Counted from the stretch's first letter, positions 50,403-60,631 are shown. The stretch is DNA of 64,000 nucleotides from JACDER01 sp963717765 (GCA_963717765.1 CAVQWX010000008.1:57060-121059), one strand, 5' to 3'. The notes: generated by a model from the sequence alone, not told the origin. A program made the numbers and translations.

Positions 50403-50905
50403 CTACGGGGCCGGCGCGAACCCGGCCTCGTAGCTCACGTCGTACTCGCTCTTCATCTTGGCGAGCCAGCGGGTGATCGTGTCCCCCCGCTGCGCGGGCG
50501 GCACGCCTCCCGTGACCTTGGTGTAGATGTGCTCGTAGGCCAACTGCGCGCGGACGGTGTCCCGTGCGAACCGGCCGCCCTCCTCGGCTTCCCCGCTCGC
50601 GCCGGTGAGCCGGCTCTCGACCTCCGACTCGGATACGCCCACACCGAGCTTCTTTGCCGACTGCAGGAGCTCGGAGCGGTAGAAGAGGAGCGCAAGCGCC
50701 TGCCGCTCGACCGTCCGGTAGCCGCTCGTGCCCTTGTCCGGGAAGGGGCGGCCCTCCGCTTCGGCTTCCTGCTCGAAGTGGTCGACCGCCTCAGAGAGGT
50801 CCGTCTTGCCGATCGTCGCCGAACCGACGTGGGCGACGGAGTCGGATCCACCGCAGCCGCCGCAAGGGCGGCGGCGGCGAGCGCCGCCATCGCCGCGCGC
50901 CTCAC
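50403..50905 (-). pseudogene. SurA-N-like secreted lipoprotein, frameshift at the lipobox
   Basis: The mature part reads CGGSDSVAHVGSATIGKTD, then LSEAVDHFEQEAEAEGRPFPDKG, YRTVERQALALLFYRSELLQSAKKLGVGVSESEVE and GDTITRWLAKMKSEYDVSYEAGFAP. That is the helical N-terminal domain of SurA/PrsA-like foldases without a PPIase domain. A signal peptide (GTG 50905, MRRAAMAALAAAALAA) precedes it, but one base near 50835-50850 puts the two in different frames exactly where a lipobox Cys is expected. From GTG 50642 a 79-residue tail could still be made. Confidence 0.65.
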
Positions 50906-50971
50906 GGACGCCGCGGGTCGTCGCCGTCCGGATCGGCTGTTTCCACTGCGACGTGGTCGATCCGCGCTGGC

Positions 50972-51865
50972 ATGCTCCGAAGAGTGCATAGCGCGGCGCT
51001 GATCGTCAATCCGTTCTCGAGCCAGGTGACCGAGCCCCGCCTCGAGGCTGTCGAGCGGGCCCTCGCTCCATACGCCGAGCTCGAGACGATTCCGACCGGC
51101 CGCCGCGGGCACGCGACGGACCTGGCGCGGGAGGTGGCCAACAATCACGACGCCGTGCTCGTCTTCTCAGGTGACGGCGTGTTCAACGAGGTGGTGAACG
51201 GCATCGAAGGGCAGACCCCCCTCGGGTTCATCCCAGGTGGCAGGACGAACGTGCTCCCGCGTGCTCTCGGGCTGCCGCGCAACCCGGTCGCAGCGGCGCG
51301 CAGGATCGGCGAGGCCCTCGCCGCCGGGCACACGCGCACGATCTCGCTCGGACGCGTGAACGGGCGGCGCTTCACCTTCGCCGCCGGCGTCGGCGCGGAC
51401 GCGGAGTTCATCCGCCGCATGGAGAGCCGCGGCCGAACGCACGACGGGAAGCTCGCCGGCGACATCACGGCCGCCTGGTTGCTCACGCAGCAGTTCGCGC
51501 GAACACGGTATCGCCCTTCGCTGCAGATCGAGGGGATCGGGCGCGCCGCCTCGGCGCTGATCCTCAACGGCGACGTCTCGACCTACGTCGGCCGGTACCC
51601 CGTTCGCTTCGTCCCCGAGGCCAGCTTCGAGCTCGGGCTGGACGTGGCCGCTCCGGTGGAGCTGCGTGGCCGCTCGCTGCCTTCGTTCGCCTGGCGCAGC
51701 CTGCGCGGGACGCGCGCGCGGGGGGTGCTGTACGGCCACGACCTCGATCGCGTCACGGTCTTCTGCGACCGGCCGATGCCGCTCCAGGTGGACGGAGAAG
51801 ACCTCGGCGACGTCCGCGAGGCGCACTTCGTGGCGGAACGGGACGCGGCTAAGGTCCTCGTGTGA
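50972..51865 (+). CDS. Diacylglycerol/sphingosine-kinase-family lipid kinase
   Basis: 297 residues of the DAGK catalytic fold. LIVNPFSSQ (about 10-18) is the N-terminal motif and FSGDGVFNEVVNGIEGQTPLGFIPGGRTNVLPRALGLP (about 64-101) the GGDGTxNEV-type nucleotide site, here SGDGVFNEV; GVGADAEFIRRM is near 143. Makes phosphatidic acid-like or lipid-carrier phosphates at the membrane. ATG 50972 or GTG 50984. Its stop overlaps the DUF4129 gene (GTGA), so it may head the membrane operon that follows. Confidence 0.87.
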   Translation: MLRRVHSAALIVNPFSSQVTEPRLEAVERALAPYAELETIPTGRRGHATDLAREVANNHDAVLVFSGDGVFNEVVNGIEGQTPLGFIPGGRTNVLPRALGLPRNPVAAARRIGEALAAGHTRTISLGRVNGRRFTFAAGVGADAEFIRRMESRGRTHDGKLAGDITAAWLLTQQFARTRYRPSLQIEGIGRAASALILNGDVSTYVGRYPVRFVPEASFELGLDVAAPVELRGRSLPSFAWRSLRGTRARGVLYGHDLDRVTVFCDRPMPLQVDGEDLGDVREAHFVAERDAAKVLV

Positions 51866-52803
51866 CCGAGCCGGGTCAGCAGTCCTCGTCGCGGTCGACG
51901 CGGCTCGTGATCGTCGGCATCGTCCTGATCGTCCTGCTCGGCATCGTCGCGCTCGTGAGCCGCGGCCACGTCTCGCCCGCAGGGAACGCCGCACACGACC
52001 GCAGCGCGTCGCAGTCTCTCGCGAACGCGGTCTTCACGCTCTGGATCATCGCGATGATCGGCGGTGCGATCCTGCTCGCCTACACGCTGAGCGTGAAGAA
52101 GCGGGACTCGAAGCGCGGGGAGTTCCGGATCAAGCCGCTCATCTCGTCGCTGGCCTTCTTCGCCGTCATCGTCATCGGCCTGGTGTTCCTCTACAACCAC
52201 CTCGGAAAGAAGGCACCGCCCCGGAGGATCACGCCGGCGGCGATCGGGACGAAGCACCTGAAGAAGGCCGACCGGAAGAAGCTCCAGCAGGCCGCCAACC
52301 CGCACTCGCCTACGTTCCAGTGGGAGATCGGCGCTGGCATCCTCGCCCTTCTCTTCGCTCTCGGCGCGACCGCGCTCATCGCCAGCGCGCGAAAGCGATC
52401 GAAAGCGGTCAGGGAGATCACCGTCGCGCAGGAGCTCATGGCGATGCTGGATGAGACGCTGGACGATCTGCGCAACGAGACCGATCCGCGCAAGGCGGTG
52501 ATCGCGGCCTACGCGCGCATGGAGAAGATCCTCGCCGCCCACGGGCTCGGGCGGCGGCCGTCCGAGGCGCCGATCGAGTACCTGCAGCGCGTGCTGGTAG
52601 AGCTGCACGTGTCGGAGGAGGCGGTAACCAGGCTCACATCGCTTTTCGCGCATGCGAAGTTCAGCGAGCACGAGATCGGCCCCGAGGCGAAGGAGGAGGC
52701 GATCGACGCGCTCGTCTCGCTGCGTGACGACCTGCGCGTGATCAACGATCCCAAGGAAAAGCCGGAGCTCCTTCCCAGCGAAGTCCCCCGCGGAGCCACG
52801 TGA
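51862..52803 (+). CDS. DUF4129-domain membrane protein
   Basis: 313 residues: helices near 15-34, 57-77, 93-111 and 151-170, then a C-terminal cytoplasmic DUF4129 domain (DPRKAVIAAYARMEKILAAHGLGRRPSEAPIEYLQRVLVELHV, about 212-255). This is the standard first member of DUF4129-MoxR-DUF58 operons. In other bacteria the domain is found alone or next to transglutaminase-like proteins. Envelope-related role, biochemistry unknown. GTG 51862. Confidence 0.85.
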   Translation: MTEPGQQSSSRSTRLVIVGIVLIVLLGIVALVSRGHVSPAGNAAHDRSASQSLANAVFTLWIIAMIGGAILLAYTLSVKKRDSKRGEFRIKPLISSLAFFAVIVIGLVFLYNHLGKKAPPRRITPAAIGTKHLKKADRKKLQQAANPHSPTFQWEIGAGILALLFALGATALIASARKRSKAVREITVAQELMAMLDETLDDLRNETDPRKAVIAAYARMEKILAAHGLGRRPSEAPIEYLQRVLVELHVSEEAVTRLTSLFAHAKFSEHEIGPEAKEEAIDALVSLRDDLRVINDPKEKPELLPSEVPRGAT

Positions 52804-53300
52804 AGCACCCGTTCCGAGACGCCGGGCTCCTGGCCGTCGCCGGAGCCGTCCCGCTCCTGATAGTCATCTTCGTCCTGCCGGGCGACCGCTCGAAGGCGCT
52901 CGACGTCTACCTGCTCTTTCTCGGCGCCGTCCTCCTGCTCGTGCTGGCGCGGATGACCTCGCCCGAGAGGGGACGCAAGACCATCCCGCCGAAGAAAGAG
53001 AAGACCGACACGCGGCTGCCCGAGCTGGTGCGGATCGAGCGCGAAGTCGTGCTCGCTACCGGGAGTGGCTTCGACCGGCAGATGCGGGTCGGCCCGCTCA
53101 TGCGGGACATCGCGCGCTACAAGCTGTGGACGCGGCGTGGCGTCGATCTCGAGGAGCAGCCCGAGCGGGCGCGCGAGCTCCTGGGGGACGAGATCTGGGG
53201 CCTCCTCCGCGCGGGCCGTCCAGAGCCGAACTCGCGGTACGCGTCCGGCGCGGAGATCGCCGAGCTCCGGCAGATGCTCGAGCGGATTGAGAAGGTGTAG
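52800..53300 (+). CDS. Membrane hypothetical protein of the MoxR operon
   Basis: 166 residues with two N-terminal helices (about 9-26 and 34-51) and a basic then acidic cytoplasmic tail (KTIPPKKEKTDTRLPELVRIEREVVLATGSGFDRQMRVGPLMRDIARYKLW). GTG start overlaps the DUF4129 stop; moxR begins 4 bases after its own stop. Commonly found in this position in actinobacterial MoxR clusters; no known activity. Confidence 0.7.
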   Translation: MKHPFRDAGLLAVAGAVPLLIVIFVLPGDRSKALDVYLLFLGAVLLLVLARMTSPERGRKTIPPKKEKTDTRLPELVRIEREVVLATGSGFDRQMRVGPLMRDIARYKLWTRRGVDLEEQPERARELLGDEIWGLLRAGRPEPNSRYASGAEIAELRQMLERIEKV

Positions 53301-53303
53301 GCC

Positions 53304-54271
<968 letters not shown>

Positions 54272-54275
<4 letters not shown>

Positions 54276-55546
54276 CCCGCGTCCTCACGCCGAAGCTGGG
54301 CGCCTACGCGGGCCTCGCCGCGCTTGGTCTGATCGCGTCTCTCGTTCTCGGCTTCCCGGAGCTCGTCGCCGTCGCCGCGCCGTTCGCGCTCGTCGCCGGC
54401 GCGGGGCTCGCGCTCGCCGAGACGCCCGACGCGGACGTGTCGCTCGAGCTCGAGCGCGAGCGCGCGATCGAGGGCGACGAGTTGACGCTCCTCCTGCGGC
54501 TCATGAGCGCGGTTCCGATCGAGCAGGTGGACGTCCGCCTCGCCATCCCCAAGGGCGTGTCGCTCGTCGACGGCGAGAACCCCGTCGCGCTGCGAATCGC
54601 GGGCGGCGGGGAGCGCGAGCGCGAGTACCGGCTCTCGTGCGACCGCTGGGGCTCGTACGTCCTCGGCGAGCTGCGCCTCGTCGCGCACGACCGCTTCCGC
54701 GTGTACCGGTACTCGCGCAGCCTCGACTTCAAGCTCCCGCTCAAGGTCTACCCGCGTCCCGAGACCGTCAAGGACCTGCTACAGCCGCTCGAGACGCAGG
54801 TCTTCACCGGCAACCTGGTTGCTCGCGAGAAAGGGGAGGGGATCGAGTTCGCCGACCTGCGGCCGTTCGTGGCCGGCGACCGGGTGCGGCGGATCAACTG
54901 GCGCGCGAGCGCACGGCGCGGCGAGTTGTGGGTGAACGAGTTGCACGCCGAGCGGAACGCCGACGTCATCCTTTTCCTCGACTCGTTCACGGAGGCCCGG
55001 CGCGAGGACGAGTCCACGCTCGACCGCACCGTGCGCGGCGCGGCCGCGCTCGTGGAGCACTACCTCGAGCACAAGGATCGCGTTGGCCTTGTCAGCTTCG
55101 GCGGCGTGCTCAACTGGCTGCTGCCGTCGACGGGAATGACGCAGCTCTACCGGATCGTCGATTCGCTTCTGGACACCGAGATCGTCCTGAACTACGCCTG
55201 GAAGGACCTCGACGTCATCCCGCGCCGCACACTGCCACCGAAGGCGCTCGTGATCGCGCTCACGCCGCTGCTGGACGAGCGCGCGGCCGGCGCGCTCATC
55301 GACCTGCGAGCGCGCGGCTTCGACCTCGCGATCGTCGAGATCTCGCCCATTCCGTTCGTCGAGCCGGGCCGACAGGAGCTCGAGCGGCTCGCGTACGACA
55401 TCTGGAAGCTGCGGCGGGACGCGCTGCGCGGCCAATACGAGCGAGCGGGTGTGCCGGTTGCCGTATGGAACGACGACGTGCCGCTGGTAGCTGCGCTGGA
55501 GGAGGTGAGGGCATTCAGGCGCTACGCAAGGCCCGCGCACGCCTAG
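54272..55546 (+). CDS. DUF58 protein (VWA-like, MoxR partner)
   Basis: 424 residues. Two N-terminal helices (about 10-45), a beta-sandwich region (about 50-170), the DUF58 motif RPFVAGDRVRRINWRASARRGELWVNE (about 198-224) and a VWA-like domain with ILFLDSF (about 234) lacking a complete MIDAS. TTG 54272 overlaps the moxR stop (TTGA). Translation of the next gene starts inside its 3' end. Together with MoxR probably assembles an envelope complex; the target is unknown. Confidence 0.9.
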
Positions 55547-56040
55547 CGCTGGGGGCGCTTTCGGTCGCGACCCTCGTCGTCGGCGCGCTCGCCCTCATGG
55601 TGCGCTCCGACCGGCTCGGGCCGCTCGTGGGCGCGATCGGTCTCGGCGCCGTCCTCGCGCTCGTCCTCGGGCTCGTGCTGCGGAACGCGGGAGTGCTTCC
55701 CTGGGCGGTTGCGCTGGCGGGTGCGGAATACGCCGCGTTTCTCGCCATCCGGGAAGGTTCGATCGACGGTTGGGCTCCCGTCTACGGGGCCGGCCTGCTG
55801 CTTGTCTCGGAGCTCGCCTACTGGGCGATCGAGACGCCCGTCCGCGGCCCAGCCGGGGAAGGGCTGACGTTCCGGCGCACCACCTTGGTCGTCTGTGCGT
55901 GTGTCGCGGCCGGCGGCGTCGGAGGGCTCATCCTGGCGATGGCGGAATTGTCCGTGCGCGGCGGGTTGTGGCTCGAGGCGCTGGGGATAGCGGCGGCGGT
56001 CGGCTCGATCGCGCTGCTCGCCCGGCTTGCCCGCGCGTAG
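55513..56040 (+). CDS. Polytopic membrane protein with apparent ATT start
   Basis: 175 residues and about five helices: a basic head (QALRKARARLALGALSVATL), helices near 11-28, 35-53, 57-71, 80-95, 110-130 and 140-160. No named family. The frame has no ATG, GTG or TTG before ATG 55597, which would remove the first helix and its positive flank. ATT 55513 lies 4 bases after a perfect AGGAGGTGA (55500-55508), so AUU initiation is inferred; CTG 55549 is the alternative. Last gene of the MoxR-DUF58 operon. Confidence 0.7.
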   Translation: MQALRKARARLALGALSVATLVVGALALMVRSDRLGPLVGAIGLGAVLALVLGLVLRNAGVLPWAVALAGAEYAAFLAIREGSIDGWAPVYGAGLLLVSELAYWAIETPVRGPAGEGLTFRRTTLVVCACVAAGGVGGLILAMAELSVRGGLWLEALGIAAAVGSIALLARLARA

Positions 56041-56054
56041 ATAGATTCCGCTTG

Positions 56055-58070
56055 ATGGCACAGGTTCTCCCTGCTGAGGGCGGCCTCAGGCGGATCATCG
56101 GCGACGGCGAGGGTGTGCCCGACGGCGAGGTCGAGGGGCTCAGCGACCACGACCTGATCGAGCTCTACCGCGGCATGGTCCTCTTGCGCACCTACGACGA
56201 GCGCTCGGTCGTCTATCACCGCCAGGGCCGCATCGGCACCTACGCGATCTACTGGAACCACGAGGCGATGCAAGCCGGCTCGGTGTACGCGCTCTCCGAC
56301 GACGACTGGATCTTCCCCAGCTACCGCGAGTCGGCGATCGGCCTGCTGCGGGGAATGCCCGCCGCGACGATCCTTTCCTGGTGGCGCGGCCATCCCGCCG
56401 GCTGGTGGAATCCCGCCGACTACAACGTCGCCTCGATCTGCGTTCCGATTGGGACGCACGTCCCGCACGCCGCGGGCCTCGCCTGGGGGAAGAAGCTGAA
56501 GGGAGAGGACGCCTGCGCGATCGCCTACTTCGGGGACGGGGCGACCTCCGAGGGCGCTTTCCACGAGGGCGCCAACTTCGCGGGCGTCATGCGCGCGCCG
56601 CTCATCCTCCTCTGCAACAACAACCAGTGGGCGATCTCGACGCCGCTCTCGGCCCAGACCGCGGCTGCCTCCCTGGCCGACAAAGCCATCGGCTACGGAA
56701 TGCCGGGCGTGCGCGTTGACGGGCTGGACGTCCTGGCCGTGTTCGAGGCGACGCGCGACGCGGTCACGCGGGCACGGGCCGGCCAGGGGCCGTCCTTCAT
56801 CGAAGCCGTCTCGTACCGGGCCGCTCCGCATGCGACCGCCGACGACCCGCGCGCCTACATCGACCTCGACCGGGTCGAGGAGGAGAAGAAGCGCGAGTGT
56901 CTCGGCCGCTACGAGGGCTACCTTCGGCGTGCCGGGCTGCTGACCGACGAGATGGCCGAGTCGGTGCGGACCGAGGCGGCCGACCTCATGCGCGAGGCGA
57001 TCGCGGCGGCCGAGGCCGAGCCTCCCGCCGACCCGGAGCTCCTGTTCGAGAACGCGATTCGTCGCTGCCGCCTCCCAACATCCGCGAGGGCTGGCTTGGC
57101 TGAGCTCTCGATCGTGGAAGCAATCAACGACGCGTTCCATGTCGAGCTCGAGCGCGATCCCGATGTCATGGTCATGGGCGAGGACGTCGGCCGTGCAGGG
57201 GGCGTGTTCCGCGCCACTGCGGGTCTTCGCGACCGCTTCGGCGCGGAACGCTGTGTGGACACGCCGCTCGCGGAGGCCGGGATCCTCGGCTCGGCCGTGG
57301 GCCTGTGCATGGCGGGCTGGCGGCCGGTGTGCGAGATGCAGTACGACGCCTTCAGCTACCCCTGTCTCGACCAGCTGATCACGCACGTGGGCCGCTACCG
57401 CTGGCGGACGGGCGGGAAGATGGAGTTCCCGGTGACGATCCGGATGCCGTACGGAGGCGGCGTGCGCGCCCCCGAGCTGCACGACGACTCGCCCGAGGCC
57501 TACTACGTGCACACCCCGGGGGTGAAGGTCGCGATCCCGTCCACGCCGGCCGACGCCAAGGGCTTGCTGTCGGCGGCGATCCGCGATCCCGACCCCGTTG
57601 TCGTGTTCGAGCCCAAGCTCCACTACCGGACGATGCGCGGCGAAGTCCCCGAGGGGGAGCATGTCGTCCCGCTCGGGAAGGCACGCCTCGCGCGCGAGGG
57701 GTCGGATCTCACGTTCGTCGCGTACGGCGCGATGGTGCCGCTGGCCGAGCAGGCGGCGGACGAGCTGGCCGGGGAGGCGAGCATCGAGCTGCTCGACATC
57801 CGCACGCTCAAGCCACTGGACGAGGAGGCGCTGCTGGCGTCCGCGGCCAAGACTGGGCGCGTCGTCATCGTGCAGGAGGCGCCGCGCACGGCCGGATACG
57901 GCGCCGAGCTCGCCGCCATCCTCGCGGAGAAGGCAATCCTCGACCTGCACGGGCCCGTCCTCCGCGTCACCGGTTTCGACGTCCCGTACCCGTACTGGCA
58001 GATCGAGGACGCGTACATGCCCTCCGTCCAGCGCGTGGCCGCCGCGGCCCGCCGCTTGCTCGAGTTCTGA
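56055..58070 (+). CDS. 2-oxoacid dehydrogenase E1 alpha-beta fusion, set 2 (branched-chain type)
   Basis: One open frame of 671 codons holds E1alpha (about 1-345) and E1beta (about 348-671). Alpha: ThDP motif YFGDGATSEGAFHEGANF…LCNNNQWAIS (about 158-195). Beta: LSIVEAINDAFHVELERDPDVMVMGEDVGRAGG (about 351-383), QYDAFSYPCLDQLITHVGRYRWR. These chains are normally separate. In the +2 frame the alpha end reads LPPPNIREGWLG then TGA (57101-57103), overlapping TTG 57096, which would start beta as MAELSIVEAIND. A single-base shift near 57050-57070 therefore probably created the fusion. GNAT, acetamidase and E2 genes follow in the operon. Confidence 0.88.
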   Translation: MAQVLPAEGGLRRIIGDGEGVPDGEVEGLSDHDLIELYRGMVLLRTYDERSVVYHRQGRIGTYAIYWNHEAMQAGSVYALSDDDWIFPSYRESAIGLLRGMPAATILSWWRGHPAGWWNPADYNVASICVPIGTHVPHAAGLAWGKKLKGEDACAIAYFGDGATSEGAFHEGANFAGVMRAPLILLCNNNQWAISTPLSAQTAAASLADKAIGYGMPGVRVDGLDVLAVFEATRDAVTRARAGQGPSFIEAVSYRAAPHATADDPRAYIDLDRVEEEKKRECLGRYEGYLRRAGLLTDEMAESVRTEAADLMREAIAAAEAEPPADPELLFENAIRRCRLPTSARAGLAELSIVEAINDAFHVELERDPDVMVMGEDVGRAGGVFRATAGLRDRFGAERCVDTPLAEAGILGSAVGLCMAGWRPVCEMQYDAFSYPCLDQLITHVGRYRWRTGGKMEFPVTIRMPYGGGVRAPELHDDSPEAYYVHTPGVKVAIPSTPADAKGLLSAAIRDPDPVVVFEPKLHYRTMRGEVPEGEHVVPLGKARLAREGSDLTFVAYGAMVPLAEQAADELAGEASIELLDIRTLKPLDEEALLASAAKTGRVVIVQEAPRTAGYGAELAAILAEKAILDLHGPVLRVTGFDVPYPYWQIEDAYMPSVQRVAAAARRLLEF

Positions 58071-58675
58071 AGACGCCTCCGTACAGGCTCGTCACCGAGC
58101 GGCTCGTCGTGCGCTGCTGGGAACCGACGGACGCGGCCGCGCTGAAGGAGGCGGTCGACGCGAGCCTCGAGCACCTTCGTCCCTGGATGCCGTGGGCACA
58201 CAACGAGCCGCAGACGCTCGAGGAGAAGGTCGAGCTCGTACGCGGTTTTCGCGGGCAGTTCGACACCGACCAGGACTACGTCTACGGGATCTTCTCCCTG
58301 GACGAGTCGGAGGTCGTCGGCGGGACCGGCCTGCACAAGCGCCATGGCGAGGACGCGTTCGAGATCGGTTACTGGATCAGAGAGAGCCGCGCGGGCGAAG
58401 GGCTCGCGACGGAGGCGAGCGCGGCGCTCACTCGCGTCGCGTTCGAAGTCTGCGAGGTCGACCGGGTCGAGATCCGCGTCGATCCCCCGAACGAGCGCAG
58501 CCGCAAGGTGCCGGTCAAGCTCGGCTACGTCGAGGAGGCGACGCTCCGGCGACGGCTCGAGCCGGGCCGGCGCGACGTCGTGATCTATTCGATTTTCTCC
58601 GACGGCTTTGCCGGCTCGCCCGCGGTGGCCGCCGAGCTCGAGGCGTTCGACGTCGTGGGAGAGCGCGTCCTGTGA
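58067..58675 (+). CDS. GNAT-family N-acetyltransferase (RimJ/RimL-like)
   Basis: 202 residues: KTPPYRLVTERLVVRCWEPTDAAALKEAVDASLEHLRPWMPW is the RimJ/RimL opening; GYWIRESRAGEGLATEASAALTRVAFE (about 106-132) carries the acetyl-CoA loop in the form R-x-G-E-G-x-A. The frame offers no ATG, GTG or TTG before the first strand; CTG 58067 forms a CTGA overlap with the E1 stop and gives MKTPPYRLVTERL. CTG initiation is inferred. Why an acetyltransferase sits in an E1-E2 operon is unclear. Confidence 0.85.
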   Translation: MKTPPYRLVTERLVVRCWEPTDAAALKEAVDASLEHLRPWMPWAHNEPQTLEEKVELVRGFRGQFDTDQDYVYGIFSLDESEVVGGTGLHKRHGEDAFEIGYWIRESRAGEGLATEASAALTRVAFEVCEVDRVEIRVDPPNERSRKVPVKLGYVEEATLRRRLEPGRRDVVIYSIFSDGFAGSPAVAAELEAFDVVGERVL

Positions 58676-59541
58676 TCCACGAGCTCCCGCTGGAGCGCCG
58701 GACGCTGCACGGGCACTTCTCGCGCGATCTTCCACCCGTCCTCGATGTCGCGCCCGGCGACTCGGTCCGGTTCCGGGCGCTGAACGCCGGGTGGCGATGG
58801 GACCCAGAGCGGGAGATCTTCGACAAGCGCGATCAGCAGCTCGACGACGGCCATGCGTTGTGCGGGCCTATCCGCGTGCAGGGTGCGCACGCAGGCGGCG
58901 TCCTCTCGGTGAGGGTGGACGAGCTTCGCGTTCACGACTGGGGCGTGACCTTTGGCGACGGCGAGATGTTCACGTGGTCGCTGGACGCGGATGCGGGGAT
59001 TGCGACCGGGCACGGCGCCACCGTGTCGCTTGCCCCCTTCCTGGGCGTGATCGGGATGCCACCGCCGGAAGCCGGCGTCCATTCGACCGGCCCGCCGCGC
59101 CGCTTCGGCGGGAACATCGACTGCAAGGAGCTCGTGGCGGGGACAACGCTCCACCTCCCGATCCCGGTCGACGGGGCACTGCTCTCCCTTGGAGATGGCC
59201 ATGGAGCGCAAGGCGACGGAGAGGTCTCGGGGACGGCGATCGAGTGCCCGCTCGAGCATGCGCGTGTCACGATCGACCTCGTCGAGGATCTCCCGCTCCA
59301 GTGGCCGGTTGCGCGGACCGCAGACACGTGGATCACGTTCGGCTTCGACGAGGATCCCGAAGTCGCCGGCGAGCACGCGTTGGGGGGCATGCTCGACCTG
59401 ATGGAGCGCGAGCTCGGCGTGACGCGCGCTCATGCCCTTGCGCTGGCGAGCGTCGTCGTGGACCTCCGCGTAACGCAGGTCGTGAACGGCGTTATGGGCA
59501 TCCACGCAGTCCTGCGCGACGACGCCGTACGCTTCGACTGA
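58672..59541 (+). CDS. Acetamidase/formamidase family protein
   Basis: 289 residues. Family segments: VAPGDSVRFRALNAGWRWD, GPIRVQGAHAGGVLSVRVDELR (about 64-85), PRRFGGNIDCKELVAGTTLHLPIPVDGALLSLGDGHGAQGDGEVSGTAIEC (about 142-192), which includes the metal-site histidine and acidic residues of the fold. Hydrolyses short amides. GTG overlaps the GNAT stop; its stop overlaps the E2 start (TGATG). Unusual companion of an E1-E2 operon. Confidence 0.9.
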   Translation: MIHELPLERRTLHGHFSRDLPPVLDVAPGDSVRFRALNAGWRWDPEREIFDKRDQQLDDGHALCGPIRVQGAHAGGVLSVRVDELRVHDWGVTFGDGEMFTWSLDADAGIATGHGATVSLAPFLGVIGMPPPEAGVHSTGPPRRFGGNIDCKELVAGTTLHLPIPVDGALLSLGDGHGAQGDGEVSGTAIECPLEHARVTIDLVEDLPLQWPVARTADTWITFGFDEDPEVAGEHALGGMLDLMERELGVTRAHALALASVVVDLRVTQVVNGVMGIHAVLRDDAVRFD

Positions 59542-60626
59542 TGGCGTACGAGTTCAAGCTCCCCGATCTCGGCGAGGGCCTGACCGAGGGGGAAATCGCT
59601 CGTTGGCTCGTCTCGGAGGGGCAGGAGATCGCCGAGGACGATGCGCTCGTCGAGGTGCAGACCGATAAGACGACGGTGGAGATTCCCTCGCCGGCGGCCG
59701 GGAAGGTGGCACGCATTCTCGTGGCCGAGGGCGAGGTCGTACCGGTCGGGACCGTGCTGGTCGTGATCGGCGAGGACAGCGCCGCTCCTCCAGATGTCGG
59801 GCAGCCGCGGGCCGAAGAGGCTCCGGCGAAGGAGGCGGCAGCGCCGCGCGAGCCGGCGGCCAAGGTGCGGGCGACTCCGCTCGTTCGCAGAGTCGCGCAG
59901 GAGCTCGGGGTCGATCTCTCCTCGGTTGCGGGCAGCGGGCCGGGCGGCCGCATCACGGAGCACGACGTGCGCGCCGCCGCCGGCGGCGGGGAGCCGGAGG
60001 AGGGCCGCCGGGAGCCGCTGCGGGGGGTCCGCCGGCTCATCGCCGAGCATATGGCCCGCGCGCACGAGGAGGTCCCGCCGGTCACCTGGGTCGAGGAATG
60101 CGACTTCACGGACGTGGACATGGGCAAGCTCGTCGCGCTGACGCTGAAGGCGGTCGCAGATGCCCTCGCGAAAGTCCCCGAGCTGAACGCCCGGCTCGAG
60201 GGCAACGAGATCGTCTACCTCGACCGCTGCGACCTCGGTGTGGCGGTGCAGTCGGAGCAGGGACTGGTCGTCCCGGTCGTCCGGAACTGCCGCTCAGCCT
60301 CCGTGGAGGAGCTTGCGGCCGACGTGGCTCGTCTCGCCGAGGCCGCCCGCGCCGGAGAGCTCAAGCCGGAGGAGCTACGCGACTCGACCTTCACGGTCAC
60401 GAGCGCAGGGAGGCTCGGCGGCCTCTTCCAGACTCCGATCGTCAACCACCCGGAGGTCGGCATCCTCAGCATCGGCCGCATCGCGCCTCGGCCGGTGGTC
60501 CGCGACGGCGAGATCGTGGTGCGGCAGATCGGCTACGTGTCGGTCACGTTCGACCACCGCGTGGTGGACGGCGCGCGCGCGGCGAAGTTCGGGCTGACGG
60601 TGATCCGCCGGCTCGAAGGCGCCTGA
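59541..60626 (+). CDS. 2-oxoacid dehydrogenase E2, set 2
   Basis: 361-residue dihydrolipoyl acyltransferase. Lipoyl domain with LVEVQTDKTTVEIPSPAAG (about 37-55), E3-binding domain TPLVRRVAQELGVDLSSVAGSGPGGRITEHDV (about 112-143), short linker, and a catalytic domain ending TFDHRVVDGARAAKF (about 335-349). Compared with set 1 it has a much shorter linker and the branched-chain-type LPDLGEGLTEGEI opening. No E3 gene follows; the operon ends at a strong hairpin. Confidence 0.93.
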   Translation: MAYEFKLPDLGEGLTEGEIARWLVSEGQEIAEDDALVEVQTDKTTVEIPSPAAGKVARILVAEGEVVPVGTVLVVIGEDSAAPPDVGQPRAEEAPAKEAAAPREPAAKVRATPLVRRVAQELGVDLSSVAGSGPGGRITEHDVRAAAGGGEPEEGRREPLRGVRRLIAEHMARAHEEVPPVTWVEECDFTDVDMGKLVALTLKAVADALAKVPELNARLEGNEIVYLDRCDLGVAVQSEQGLVVPVVRNCRSASVEELAADVARLAEAARAGELKPEELRDSTFTVTSAGRLGGLFQTPIVNHPEVGILSIGRIAPRPVVRDGEIVVRQIGYVSVTFDHRVVDGARAAKFGLTVIRRLEGA

Positions 60627-60631
60627 GGCAG

